Assembly (NCBI GenBank): GCA_047967505.1
Contig: CM106541.1
Direction: 5' to 3' (one strand)
DNA: 64,000 nucleotides
Source: Dipteris shenzhenensis
Taxonomy: Eukaryota; Polypodiophyta; Polypodiopsida; Gleicheniales
Part shown: positions 1 to 11,015 of the stretch, piece after piece
Layout: the number at the start of each line of letters is the position of its first letter
Position numbering within the stretch: the stretch's first letter is position 1
Translations under genes and position numbers: made by a program
Notes under the pieces: model-generated
What the model was told of the DNA's origin: nothing
Databases searched by the model: none
What the model saw: only the letters and a program-made list of their open reading frames with translations

Positions 1-706
1 CCCGTCTAATTCTTCCATGGACTCAGACACTGAGGATGAGAGAGTATCACTGTCATGCTCCTCTTCTTCTTTCGGTTCCATGGCACCAGGTTGCACTGGG
101 ATCTTCTCCTTGGAAGCACCAAAAGACATGTGTCCTGTCTTCCAATAGCTGATTGCATCACTCTTTCTCAACCGTGGTCTCCCGAGTAAGCGGGGTCAGA
201 CTGAACTTTATCAAACTTTTGGGCAATCTCATGTGCTAGCACCATAGTTTTTGGATTCTCCCATTTAAGCTTGAGGCAGAATTCATCACTTGCTCCTGCT
301 ACAAGGTAGCCCAGCACATGTTGAGTCATTCCAGCTCGAAACCTGGCATTGTCCTCCTGCGTGGCAATTAAAAAGTCCAAGAGCACGGCCGCTCGATCCA
401 CATATTGACATGCCGTCTCACCTTCTGACTGCTTCAAGTTTGCCACCTGCAGGTACACATTCTCCGGCTCCTCTTCTTTGCCAAAATACTCAATCATCGC
501 TACTGTCAACCTTGGCCAGCTTTGGTGAACGTCTTCGGCTTGCTTCTCATACCACACTTGAGCCAATCCCTCTAGAAATGTGGGAAGAACCAACAACCAT
601 TTGTCTTCAGTAAGAAAGTTGAGAAAACACAACGGCGCTTGAAGGCCACAAGATACTCATTTGGATTTTCTTCCACCCGTCCACAAAACATGGGAATGTC
701 AGCCAT
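1..706 (-). pseudogene. Broken retrotransposon gag (capsid plus decayed zinc knuckle)
   Basis: A start codon at 706-704 opens a frame beginning MADIPMFCGRVEENPNEYL, the usual opening of a Ty3/gypsy-type capsid. At about 625-630 the frame shifts. The next frame (632-168) carries the typical gag core: a W-Y-E region, a Y-F-G-x-E segment and a QxVDRAAVLL-like stretch. It stops at 168-170. A third frame towards position 1 contains SYWKTGHMSF, which looks like a CCHC zinc knuckle that has lost its cysteines, then an acidic Glu/Ser-rich stretch. Two frame changes make this a relic. No protease or reverse transcriptase is seen; they would lie beyond the left edge. Family level (gypsy-like gag) is inferred from pattern. 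Confidence 0.7.
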
Positions 707-734
707 GCTTGGAAGATAGAAAAGAGAGGCTTAT

Positions 735-1156
735 CTATGAACAAACAATAGAAAGAGGAAGTTTGAACTGAAAATCGGGTGAAGATACATCCACAAAGCA
801 CACATAGGCAGGGTAGCATGTGACTGGTGTAGTGTGAAATACTACACGGGAGGAATCTTCAGCATCATAGAATAGCACATAGACAATCTTAAAAGGACCA
901 ACCCTCATGATATCACATCCATCTTTACAAGCGAGGGTTAGAGGCACGGCGTTGCATGAGGTTGTTCATCAAGGCAAACAAGAATGCCATGACAAATGTC
1001 AACAGTTGGAGAGCTTGCACATCACCTTCAGCTTCTTCCAATTCTTGTAGTCGCCATGCTATTTCTTCAAGGGGTGTGCGGTCTGGCATCCTTCTTTTGA
1101 GCAATGTCCTTGAGGACCTTTCTGATGATCTTCCGAAGTCGGTGAACTCATATTAA
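735..1156 (-). other. Spacer between the RNase H/knuckle and gag, with short unassigned reading frames
   Basis: About 420 bases separate the knuckle from the gag start. One minus-strand frame, read without a start codon from about 1150, contains RMPDRTPLEEIAWRLQELEE followed by a hydrophobic stretch (LLTFVMAFLFALMNNL), so it could encode a short helix-plus-membrane-segment peptide. A second frame (947-735) is Phe/Val-rich. I do not recognise either one. The position makes them part of the retroelement's upstream region. Confidence 0.3.
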
Positions 1157-1763
1157 GTATGCCCAACACTTAGTCTCATGATGATCACAACCTTTGCATT
1201 CCTTACAAATGATCACCCTCCTTCGTGGCTTGCAACTTTGTTGGGGTGGTGCTTCCACTCGTGTCATGCGTGATTGAAGTACAAGCTTCACGTGCCAAGA
1301 AATTAGCAACTAGATTTCGAGCTCGAGGGATATGCTGAATTTTTACCTCTTCAAATTGGTTGCAAAGTTCCAATGCTTGTTAATGTCATGGAACCAAGCC
1401 TTTGCTCCACACCTTCCACCTTCCACTAACTTGTTCACACACTAGTTGAGAATCTCCTTGCACCTCCAATTGCTTGGCATGATGTTCTTGTGCCTTTTGT
1501 AGCCCAAAAATGAGCGCTGAGTACTCAGCTTGATTGCAAGTACTTGCCGGTGAAGACTTGCTGTAACGATACTCCTCACCACCCGGTGAAGTGAGCTTCA
1601 CACCCACGCTAGCTGCCTTGGTCGAAGGTTTGTAAGCTCCATCAAATTGAAGAATCCAAGATGTCATCACACCAAGACTAAAATTCGGACATCCCAAGTT
1701 TCTTGGTAGTCCAAGATAGGTAGGAGGAGAGGGTGGGGAGAATTCAACACTTGAGCCAAACAT
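1150..1763 (-). pseudogene. RNase H domain followed by a CCHC zinc knuckle, upstream of gag
   Basis: The frame ending at 1386 has RNase H landmarks in order: LQFDGAYKPS (first Asp), NQAEYSALIFGL (Glu) and VQGDSQLVCEQV (Asp). After two stop codons in the same frame comes IQHIPRARNLVANFLAREA, the usual end of the extra 'archaeal-type' RNase H of plant Tat-like gypsy elements and of RVT_3 proteins. In another frame, 1207-1166 encodes CKECKGCDHHETKC, an exact C-x2-C-x4-H-x4-C knuckle. The order in the direction of transcription is RNase H, knuckle, then gag at 706, which is not standard gag-pol order. It could be an additional 5' ORF, a rearrangement or a nested fragment. The domain call is firm; its meaning is inferred. 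Confidence 0.65.
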
Positions 1764-2511
1764 TCAGCACCAAATAAACTTGCAATCCTTTGTTGATACT
1801 TTATCTTAAGACCAAAAAAAATTACAACTTGAAGCTCGAAATGAGGCACAAAAGGTTGATTAGGTACAAATGGATTCCTTGGTCGAAACATTACCAACCA
1901 TAGCTGAGGCCTAGAAACCTTTGTAGTGAGATTGAGAATAAACCATTCAGGACGAGCTTATCCACAGGAATCAACAAAGCAGATGCGCCAAATCTCCCCC
2001 CAAGCTTAGGGAGCATCCCACCCTTTGATGAAGGACACCGTTTTAATTACCTTTGAAGTAGCAAGTAGTCCGATCACTGCACAATGAGTAGAAGTAAAAT
2101 CAAAATTCTCCCAGCGTATCAGTAGTTCTTCACCATGAATCATCCATGGTGTATCATTGCACCTGTCATCTCCTTCAACAATGCACTGGACAATCAGCCG
2201 TTGAAGGTCGACATGAAGATCAAGGATTCAGACATCTCGTGCATTGGTAGCCGTAAGGTGCGGAGGACCAGGCACCAATTCCTTAAATGCATCGAGAAGT
2301 GACATAAATGTCCACCCTCCTCATGTGGCGTGCGTCCGTGAAGTGAGCTTTGAGAAGTTCTGAATCGGCGATCTAGTAGGAGATATGGATAGAGCACATA
2401 AAATGAAGTATTTTTGCTTTTTATAGCAAGAGCAGACTCCCTACGGTTAGAGAGTTACAGTTCCCGTGATTTCAATATATGAACAAAAATCATTACATTT
2501 TTACCATTTCC

Positions 2512-2590
2512 AACTTGTTGGCCCAATGATAAGTCTCCCTTTTGTGAAGGGGGAGGTCTTGGGTTCAAATCCTACTCTTTACTAAAAAGA
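2512..2590 (+). mobile_element. tRNA-derived SINE-like head (A box and B box)
   Basis: A pol III A-box-like sequence, TGGCCCAATGAT, lies at 2519-2530 and a perfect B box, GGTTCAAATCC, at 2562-2572. Between them are inverted C-rich and G-rich runs (CTCCC and GGGGGAG). The acceptor and T-arm pairings needed for a working tRNA are missing, so this is better read as the tRNA-like head of a SINE. It runs straight into a purine-rich low-complexity tract (2585-2650). The body and 3' end of the element were not delimited and no target duplication was found. Confidence 0.5.
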
Positions 2591-2689
2591 GAGGAGAGGA
2601 GAGAAGAAGGAGAAGAGAAAGAGAAGAAGAAGAAGAGAAGAGAGGGGGGGGGCGCGAGATCTGCTGTTACAGTTTTGCAGGAACTCAGA

Positions 2690-2905
2690 AAACTGTCCAC
2701 GACCAGAAGACGCAGCAGTCCAGAGAACTGTCACGTGGGTAGTAGATGCGTGGAGCGAGAAGACTATCCATGACCAAAAGCCGCAGTAGTCCAGGAAACT
2801 GTCACACGGGTGAACGCAGTAGACGTGTGAAGTGAGAAAATTGTCTGCGACCAGAAGTTGCAGCAGCCCAGAAAACTGTCGCACGGTCAACACAATAGAC
2901 GCGCG
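2690..2905. repeat. Three degenerate tandem copies, 70-78 bp period
   Basis: The phrase GACCAGAAGACGCAGCAGTCC recurs with changes starting at 2701, 2771 and 2849. Each is followed by an 'AACTGTC-ACG' block. This gives about three direct copies with a period of 70-78 bp inside the retroelement's untranslated region. I see no coding potential in it. Confidence 0.65.
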
Positions 2906-3015
2906 AATCAAATGCGCGCACAGTAGCTTAGAAGGAGCACAGATGGTATAGTTTTGTAGATGTGACCGTTATGAGTAGAAGATTTGCCACTAGCCGTGGA
3001 GATTCGTATCCCAGC

Positions 3016-4080
3016 AGCCACACCAATTCTATTAGCCGGAAAAGAAATCGAGACTAGAGGCTAGAGGCTAAGCATGGCGATGCTCAAGGGCCATAGAGAA
3101 AAGGAGACCGTGAGGGCGAACCGTTGTCATAGGAGGAGAAGAGGAATTAGAAGTGGAGGGAAGGAAGAGGGAGATTATGACACAAGGGGAAAAGGAGAGG
3201 GGGAAGAGAAGCATGTACATGATTGGAGGAGGAATGTAGAGATGGAGACATCAAGGGAAGAGAACCATACTTTGGATGAGAGGGAAATATCAAAATACTA
3301 GCTAGGTGGCTTTACAAGAATGAGCGTGTCTCATCAAGGAATAGCCCCCTCCTTTTATAGCCAAAAGAGGGGGTCTTTTCCCATTAATGTATCCTCCCAC
3401 ATGCATGGTGTGTGTGGAAAAGTCTCCCATGTGGGCTAGGTGGTTACGCACTCTCAATTGTGTGTGACAACCCTTTGCCTCAATTTTCCACATAAATCAA
3501 GCCCCATATCTCAAGTTTATGATACTCCCTTGGTCTCTTTCCAATTTTATAAAATGTTCAAACCTCTAGGAGGACAAGTGGAGGGTTGGCACAAGGAATC
3601 TTGCAACCTCATCCTACTTTCCCCATTATTTAACTTGCTCTCTTGGACCTTCTATACCTCCCCCACATGGGCCTATCCCATATGGAGGGAATAACTCAAT
3701 ATAATATCCATCTCCACCTATTTTATATTGCTTCTCCCATGGACTTTGAGCCATATCTCACTAAATGCAGCCTAGGTGGAGGGGTGGCACATGGAGGAGC
3801 CATGCCACCTTACAATTTATAATATTACTATCATGGATTATGTACAACACACCTTATGGGTCCTCTTACATGGAAGAGTGGCACATGGTCATGCCCTACC
3901 ACCTCAACCTTGGGCCCTATGCACACCATATTTTATTATACTATTGCCACATATACAAACACACATACATATTAATGCCTTTTTCCTTAGACAATTTTAT
4001 CCATAACAGTATAAAAAATAAGAGGAGTGTATATACAAGAGGCATGAAGCCAAGCCAGTGGCTTTAAGTACAAAAAAGAG
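3016..4080 (-). mobile_element. Possible 5' LTR with TATA box and primer-binding site
   Basis: On the minus strand a TATA box (GGCTATAAAAGG, plus positions 3351-3362) lies about 320 bases before a sequence at 3033-3016. There the minus strand reads TGGTGTGGCTGCTGGGAT, which looks like the complement of a tRNA 3' end including CCA, as a primer-binding site would. The region between 3540 and 3910 holds three loosely repeated GGCACATGG/ATGCCACC segments. Together with the RNase H and gag downstream this suggests the LTR and leader of a minus-strand retroelement. The primer tRNA is not identified, the LTR lacks a clear TG...CA frame, and no second LTR is in the window. Confidence 0.35.
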
Positions 4081-4101
4081 TAGCTAGCACTACTTCTACG
4101 A

Positions 4102-5352
4102 CTAATCTATGTTCTCCAGGTCCTCGCTCCCTTCCATGATCCCTTTTGCGATCCCTTCTATGCCTCCTTCCTCGTCTTCCTCATCGTCTTGTGCACGGGC
4201 TTGTAAACAAGGGAAAACATATATCAATGTATGAAAAATCAAATCTTTACTTATAATTTTGGCATTATTTAATTACTTTCAAATACCTCAGGGGCCGCTC
4301 CAGTAGCCCGGGTATACTGCTCCTCAGTAATCAACCCGTCATCATAGAAGTGCCTCCATGTATCTCCTTTGCGATGGTGGTAGTCGTAGACTGTCTCCAT
4401 AGAAGTACTGTCTCCACAGAAGTAGGGTATCTGCCCACGATCTCAAGCTGCAAGACAACACACTTTGCGGAGGGATTAGTACAAAGAAAAAACCTCCTAA
4501 TAAACTACATAAGCAATATAATTTGAGATCGATGCTTACAAATTGGGCCTCCCATGATTCAACACCCCCTGCTCCAAAATGCGCGCTTCCATATTCCTCC
4601 ATCTGGATCCTCTATGCCTCCACATGCTGCAGACTGGGGTCCTCCCTCGCTGACTTCATTGCTTTCTTCCACTCACGCTTGTGAGCAGTGTGGGGCGGGC
4701 CCCTTGGTGGTTGACCTCCCTCAAGCCTGGCAAGCTCCGCTAGTGCCTGCCTCTTAAGCGAAGATCTTTTATTGCCAAGTATCGTAACAATCTTTGACTT
4801 GGCCCATTTATCTATGAACTAGTGATTGGGGGGGTTAGGATACCTAGAGCGAACAGCAGCGAGGGTCTCATCAGCCAACCTCTTTGGCTGGTCTTTGAAG
4901 TGGATAAAGAAATCTCTGTAATTGTTAGCAATTACAGAGCGCATGAAGGCCATGATGTCCTTCCCCTGTGCATCCATGAAGATGCCTCCTGTTTGAGTGA
5001 TGTCATAGAATATCATACCATCACTCGGAGGCATGTCTAAATCATCTGAATCATCATCATCCCCATCGCCACCCCTCCCAAAGCACTGTGTCATGCATCC
5101 CTCACCGCTCTCCCTGCTACTACGCCTGCTACCGTGTCGTGTCGAGCTCATACGCTGGCCACTCGTAGCTGGAGACTGCACGAGACTACGCTGACCACTC
5201 ATAGTTGGAGAACCGAATAGGAGTACGTCGACGGCTCTGCGAGACAGAAGGACCTCCTGACGGCATGGGGGAAGGGGCATAAGATGGGATGGCAGAAGGG
5301 ACATAAGATGGCATGGGGGAAGGGGCATAAGATGGTATGGGGAAAGGGGCAT
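4102..5352 (-). pseudogene. TNPA/Transposase_24-like protein of CACTA copy A
   Basis: Likely exons are about 5352-4540, 4447-4287 and 4199-4102, with GT-AG borders. The N-terminal part has low-complexity Pro/Leu-rich repeats. Then follow an acidic stretch (DDDDSDDLDMPPSD), YDITQTGGIFMDAQGKDIM, and RSRYPNPPN, matching the corresponding region of copies B, C and D (RFPNPPNVEF). Exon 1 ends with the SAHFGAGG motif shared with C and D, and the last exon is acidic (EDEEGGIEG). An in-frame TAG at 4821-4819 stands where copy B has CAG (15693-15691), and a second stop interrupts the frame near 4590. En/Spm TNPA-like proteins bind subterminal motifs; that role is inferred from layout. Confidence 0.65.
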
Positions 5353-5639
5353 AAGACGGCTATGCTGACTCCGCTGGGGTGATCTCAGGCGGTGTGGGGT
5401 GGTTTGGAGTCTGTAGTGCTGACTCCTAGGGAGTGTTTAGAGTACCCGTCATATACCCATATAACTCCGCAGGACTAGGAGGGTGCCCTAAAAGGTTATA
5501 TAAGTCTTTTCAAATAGATTCCCGGGGATTAGGTGAGCTGGAAGCACTTCCTGGCCAATGTTGAACTGAAAAAAAGGAGAAAAATCAATTACTGATGAGC
5601 TGAGAAGAAAGGGGAAGGAAAGAGAGGCTTACTGTCGGA

Positions 5640-6345
5640 GCGCATCTATAGACACGTCTGATTAGCGCATCTATAGATGCATCTAACAAAGCGTCTAATA
5701 GAGCGTCTAACAGAGTGTCTATAGATGTGTCTGTCTGTGTCTGCAAATAGGCTAGATGCACGTTTAGATGCACCTATAGACGCGGTTTTAGACGTGCTTT
5801 GAGACGCACCTATAGACGCGCTCCGATAGACAGGATTTCTAAAAAGTAGAAAAGGACATTGCGCCCGACACACAAATGTGACACTAATACCCAGATCATG
5901 CGTTTCTTGGATACGAGAAAGTACAAATCTAAAGAGAGAAAACTTCCAAACAAGATCAACTGCAAAAGGACTTACTTGGATAGAGGTATGGAAGGTTCTT
6001 CTTCTTTTTCAAAGTTGCTTCTCCTCCTTGTTCGTCCTCCTCTCCTTTAAGCTTAGAAGTAAGTGTGGGTGCCTTCCTCTTAAGTGTAAGCTTGGAAGTA
6101 AGTATGGGAGCCTTCCTCTTAAGCGTCGAAACTGTGGATCTGCTAATAAGAAAGGAAGCAAGCCGTGCGAAGTATAAGTAATGTGAAGAAAAGAAAAGCG
6201 AGTGCACTAAAAGCAGGTTTAAAAGCCGCGTCTATAATTACGTCTAATGGCGTGTCTATAGGCGCATCTAAGTACACAGAGTAGACGCGCCTTTAGACGC
6301 AGCTGTAGATGCACTTTTAGACGTGCCTTTAGATGTGCCACAGAG
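5640..6345. promoter_or_regulatory. Divergent promoter region with TCTATAGACGC-type motif clusters
   Basis: Two clusters of short motifs built from (T)CTATAGAYGC and TAGACGC, in both orientations, sit at about 5640-5835 and 6225-6345. They flank the space between the minus-strand TNPA-like gene and the plus-strand transposase gene of copy A. The same motif recurs near the right end of the element (10595-10868). This parallels En/Spm, where TnpA binds repeated motifs in subterminal regions and near the promoter. The binding role is inferred; the repetition is seen. Confidence 0.6.
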
Positions 6346-6399
6346 TTTAAAATTAAACATTTGAAGAAGAGCAAATTTAGTGGGTTGTTTGTTTGTAGG

Positions 6400-9300
6400 A
6401 TGTCTTCATCTTCAACAAGTAGCTCCAGTGAGGATGAATCCCTCCGTATCCACCATCGCAAAATGTGGTTGGAGCAAAAAATCAAATGTTTGTGTGATCG
6501 ATGTCGAGGAAACATGTATTGTGCACACAGGATTACACTCAATCATATCTCAAAGTATGGAGAATGGGATGTGACCATAAACAGGGTAAGGGTTTGTAAG
6601 TTAAGGTTGATTGAGATACCTATGGGTGTTCATATGTTTGAGTTATGATCCCATTTTAATTTGATACAGGATGCAGTGCCACACCCACATATGTTGCCCT
6701 ATGCTCGCCGTGAGGAGGCGAAGCGTCGGTGATATGAGGTGGAATCTTCAGGAGGGACTGTTACAGATGCATGGAGTGATGGTGATAGTGGCCCTCTGCG
6801 ATTACCTCATGAAGCCGTGGAGGAGGAGGTGTTTGATGATATGGTGCGGGATTTATGTCCATCAAGGGAGGGATGATAGCATGGAGCAAGATGATCTTTT
6901 TACTCCAGCATCGACTCCACTGTTTGAGGGGTGCACATTCTCTGTTCTACATGCCTCCCTTGAGTTACTAAACTTGCAAACCATCTATGGATGGAGCAAT
7001 GCAAGTTTGAATGCATTACTCAAGTAAGCTTTAAAGTCTATTTTGCAAACATGGTGAATTATGCTAGTGGGTCAATTACTCGAATGCTTTTCCTCATTTA
7101 TGGTCTTCACATGCAGGCTATTATGTAAAATGCTTCCAAGGGAGAATAAACTACCGACCTCAAGAGATATGGCAAGGCAACATGTGACCTCTCTTGGAGG
7201 ATTAGATTACAAGCGCATCCATGCATGTGTCAACGATTGCGTTTTGTTTCGTGGACTACATAAGGATGCAAGAGAGTGTCCTACTTGTGGAGAGGCAAGA
7301 TATAGAGCACATCTCAAAACCTTGGACGTGCCTCGTAAAGTATTGCGACATTTTCCCATAATCCCTCGCATCCAACATATGTTCAAGTGTAAATCTATTG
7401 CAGAGCTCATGTCATGGCATTCCTCCTATCGATCAACTGATGGCAAGTGGAGAACTCCTGCGTACTCTCCTGCGTGGAAGCATATTGAAGACACATGGCA
7501 AAGCTTCAAGGAAGAACCTAGGAGCTTGAGACTTGATTGGGTATGGACGGTGTGAACCCATTTGGTCTCAAAAGCACCTCTTACAGTGTATGGCCAGTGG
7601 TATTGGTGAATTACAATCTTCCACCCTCTATGGCTATCAAGAAAGGACATGTTATGCTGTCCCTTCTAATTCCAGGGAAACATAAAGTCAAAAACCCTGA
7701 TGTTTATTTGGAGCCTTTGATTGACGAGCTAGAGATACTTTGGAGAGGTATCGAGGTGCATGATGTGAGTAGGCCTCCCTCGTCACAAGACTTCAACTGC
7801 AAAGTAGTCTTGATGTGGATGATGCATGACTTCCCAGGCTATGGCGAGTGTTCAGGTAAGCATTGCATTTCTAATTATGAATAGGCAAAGGATTTGGCAC
7901 CCTAAACCCACCTTCCACTCTTAATTGCATCTATTGTTCAGGTCTCACTACATCGGGTTACCATGCATGTCCTGTTTGTGGTCCTTCGCTGGTTTCCTCA
8001 CGGGCAGACGCATTGAATAAGGTCATCTATGAGAATCACCATCGGTTTCTCCCACCTGATCATCCTAGATATGTTGTCCCTTGGAATGAAGTCCTCCCAC
8101 AATCACTCACCACGGGAGATTGGACGAGAATTTGGGATGGTTCCACAACTCCTCCACCACTTGGCATGAACTGGTAAGGGTTTGTAACTATTGGCTGGAA
8201 GTAAAGATTGGCTATATTGGCTGAAAGTAAAGATTGCCCGCTAACACTTTATTTTATTTAGATACTCCATCTTTTATCGTTTACCATATTGGTCCCACCT
8301 CAAGATCAATCACCTGCTTGATCCCATGCATATCTTCAAGAATGTGGCATCTACCATTTGGGAGCATTTGAATGGGACACGAGATTCGGCAGGCATAAGG
8401 GAGGATCTACGTACCATAGGGAGGATGCGTGAAGCTTAACCTCAAGAGAGACGAAATGGGCGTGTTTTTTTACCTTATGCACCGTGGATGTTATCAAAGC
8501 TAGAGATGGCGACGGTGAAGTGCGCTATTACTACAATTCGTACTCCCACTAGATGCATGAGGTGTTTGAAGGGGGCCTTTACGAAGAGCAAGAAAAGAGG
8601 TGTAGAGCAATTATATGGCTTGAAATCTCGTGATTGGCACAAGATGCTCCAAGTAAGTATTTTATGTGCATAATATCTTTTTCCTTTCAAATTTGTGAGT
8701 GAATAGTTATAAGCAACTAATCAACCACCTCCTCGTGGGTTCAGTTCATACTACCTACTAGCATTTCATGTAGTGCATCGAAGGACGTCAAAGATTGTAT
8801 TTACAAGATGGGCGAGCTTGTGAGGTACTTTACATGATACAAAATATGATGCGTATCAATGCTCCGTGCAAGTTTGAATGCATTTTGCTAATATGCTATA
8901 CTTTTTAATTTCTAGGTATGTGAGCTCAAAGGAAATAGATCCCACCACGCTTGAGAATGCTCGAGTTATGTCAGTGGAGGCGGTTTGTTTAGTGGAGGAG
9001 ACATTTCCACGTTTTATTCTCACAAGCCAACTACATCTCATAGTGCATTTGGTGGATGAGATTGCTATATGTGGTACTATACATGCACGATGGTTGTTCT
9101 TCCTGGAGCACTTCATGAAGACCTTGAAGGGCTTCGTGAGACAAAATGCAAGACTCGAAGGTAGCATGGCCGAGGGTGGTACAAGAGTCACTTGTATATA
9201 TTTCTGAGTTTCTTGTTGATGTGGATAGCTCTCTCCCACGACTATGGAGAGATGATGAAGACCTAAGGATGACCTCTATTATGCCTCAAGGAAAAGGACG

Positions 9301-10441
9301 CAACAAAGTAATAGACACGGAGTTGCATAATAGTATCAACCTCTTTTGCGTGCTTAATAGTGATGTGATGAAAAGATGGGCGACAAGATACAAGGACGCA
9401 AAGGCAAGAAGACAATAAGAAAGGGCCCTCTTTCATACACACCACAGATCTCGTGTGCCATACCCTCAGTATCTAAGAGCACTTCCAAAGGATATTCATG
9501 TGGATTGGCTACTTGATGAAATGGAGAAAGCAGAGAAAGACAAGGGGATGCATATCACAATGGAAGAATGGGAGTATGCTAGGGGATGCATGAGCAAGGT
9601 CGGTATATAGAATGTTATGCATAAGTTAGGAGCTTTCAATAATTTAGATTGCTTATTTAATTGATTTTTTCTTGGTGTAGTGCACTATGTTCAATGCTAT
9701 ATGGTGTGAGGGCAAGCATTTTCGAACACAACGGATTGATGATAAGAGAAACACACAAGATTGCGGCATCATTGCTAGCTTTGAGGGAGCCAATGGAGCC
9801 ATGGATGATTATTGTGGCATAATCCAAGATATTATTATGCTTGACTTTCGACACTTCTTTGTGTATGTTTTGGATGTAAAGTGGTTTAAGGACATGGTGG
9901 AAAGAGGCCCTAATGCAACAATCAAACGCCATGCAAGTGGCTTTGTAACTATTGACTCCACAAAGTTTTGGCAAAGTAGGAAGGACACACTAGTACTACC
10001 GCAACAATGTGAACAGGTACTGTGCACACATATAAAAATACTCGCTTTTAAATATTTGATGCAAGAAAAATAACATGATTGTATTTGTGTTTGAATAATA
10101 GATGGTGGCATGTCATACCTATTATGCCACGTTCCAAAGTGATGTATAGTACATTTACTAATATGGAGCATATGGAGGATGATCATGGCCATGGACGTGA
10201 TGATGACCGTGATACGAGAGAGGAGGATGATCATGAGATAGGAGATACAGATATTGAGGCCATTACCCGTGAGGACGAGCCTACCATTCAAGATGCTGAT
10301 TTCGATGAGCACATGAGTGGCACAAGTAGTAGTCGGTTGAATGTATTTGTAGATCTAAACACTTGTTTGGATTTTGAAGTAGATAGTTTGGCAAGGGTTG
10401 ATCTCATTGAGGATGAGATTGAACTGAAGTCCCATAATTGA
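6400..10441 (+). pseudogene. TNP2-type transposase (Transposase_21) of CACTA copy A
   Basis: Nine exons can be read with GT-AG borders: 6400-6585, 6670-7023, 7117-7855, 7942-8173, 8262-8652, 8745-8824, 8916-9598, 9681-10016 and about 10101-10441. The order of regions is a Ser/Glu-rich N-terminus with a CDRCRGN zinc-binding-like segment; the Transposase_21 core (CVLFRG, CPTCGEARY, VLRHFPIIPRIQHMFKC, MDGVNPFG, HDFPGYGECS, YHACPVCGP, NHLLDPMHIFKN); a DUF4218-like region (HLIVHLVDEIAICG, RWLFFLEHFMKTLKG); a DUF4216-like region (DVKWFKDM); and an acidic tail. It is inactive: a TGA at 6730-6732 (shared with copy B), TAA at 8438-8440 where B has TGG, and frame losses near 7530 and 9410. It would cut and move the element. 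Confidence 0.85.
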
Positions 10442-10594
10442 TATTGGCAAAACTATTTTACATATTGTCTCATTCTCCTCATCTCACTTAATTCTTGTAT
10501 ATGTGGGCTTGCAAAAAATTATGTGCTTTGGTAATCATGGGCAATGTTTGGAAAGCAATGATGTATACCAAAATCTCACTTTCTGTATTCTCTG

Positions 10595-10884
10595 GTTTGC
10601 GTCTATCTATGCGTCTAAATGCGCGTCTGATTCTCAGTGTAAACGTGCAAATAAATGTGCTAATACATGCGCAAATAGACGCGCTGATAAATGCGATGTT
10701 AGATGGGCCCGTATTTTCTCAGTTTAAACATGCAAGTAGACGTGTTAATATACGCGCAAATAGACGAGTTGTTAGACGCGCTTTTAGACATGCCCGTAAT
10801 TCCTCTACTAAAGCAACGCCTATAGACGCACCCGCTATTTTGCGCATCTACCAAGCGCATCTATAGTTGCTTTGTGTTGTTGTG
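10595..10884. repeat. Right subterminal region of CACTA copy A
   Basis: About 270 bases are dominated by short units such as GCGTCTA, TAGACGC, AAATAGACGCG and CTATAGACGC in direct and inverted orientation. They end at a terminal stretch whose reverse strand begins CACAACAACACAAAGC. This is the subterminal array expected next to the terminal inverted repeat of a CACTA element. The exact terminus and the 3-bp target duplication could not be fixed because the other end is missing. Confidence 0.6.
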
Positions 10885-11015
10885 GAGCTACTTGCCCGAA
10901 AAACTGTAACTAAGATCTGATTCATGGAATTTAGCAAAAATCATACCACTCCATTGATGGTGAATGGATGAAACGAAGCACGCGGTGATATGGTTTACTG
11001 AGGAAGGAAGAGTTG

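Larger units (their letters stand above)
4088..10884. mobile_element. CACTA-like DNA transposon, copy A (left end missing)
   Basis: This copy holds two divergent genes: a TNPA-like gene on the minus strand (4102-5352) and a TNP2-like transposase on the plus strand (6400-10441). Between them (5640-5835 and 6225-6345) and again near the right end (10595-10868) are clusters of TCTATAGACGC-type motifs. The right end is placed at about 10884, where the reverse strand reads CACAACAACACAAAGC, a CACAA start rather than the classical CACTA. The left end seems cut off just after the TNPA stop codon, next to the LTR region. It is about 80-90% alike to copy B by eye and shares the plan of copy C. Confidence 0.75.

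Noticed and set aside
2512-2590. A functional tRNA gene
   Set aside because: A and B boxes are present, but the acceptor stem and T-stem do not pair.
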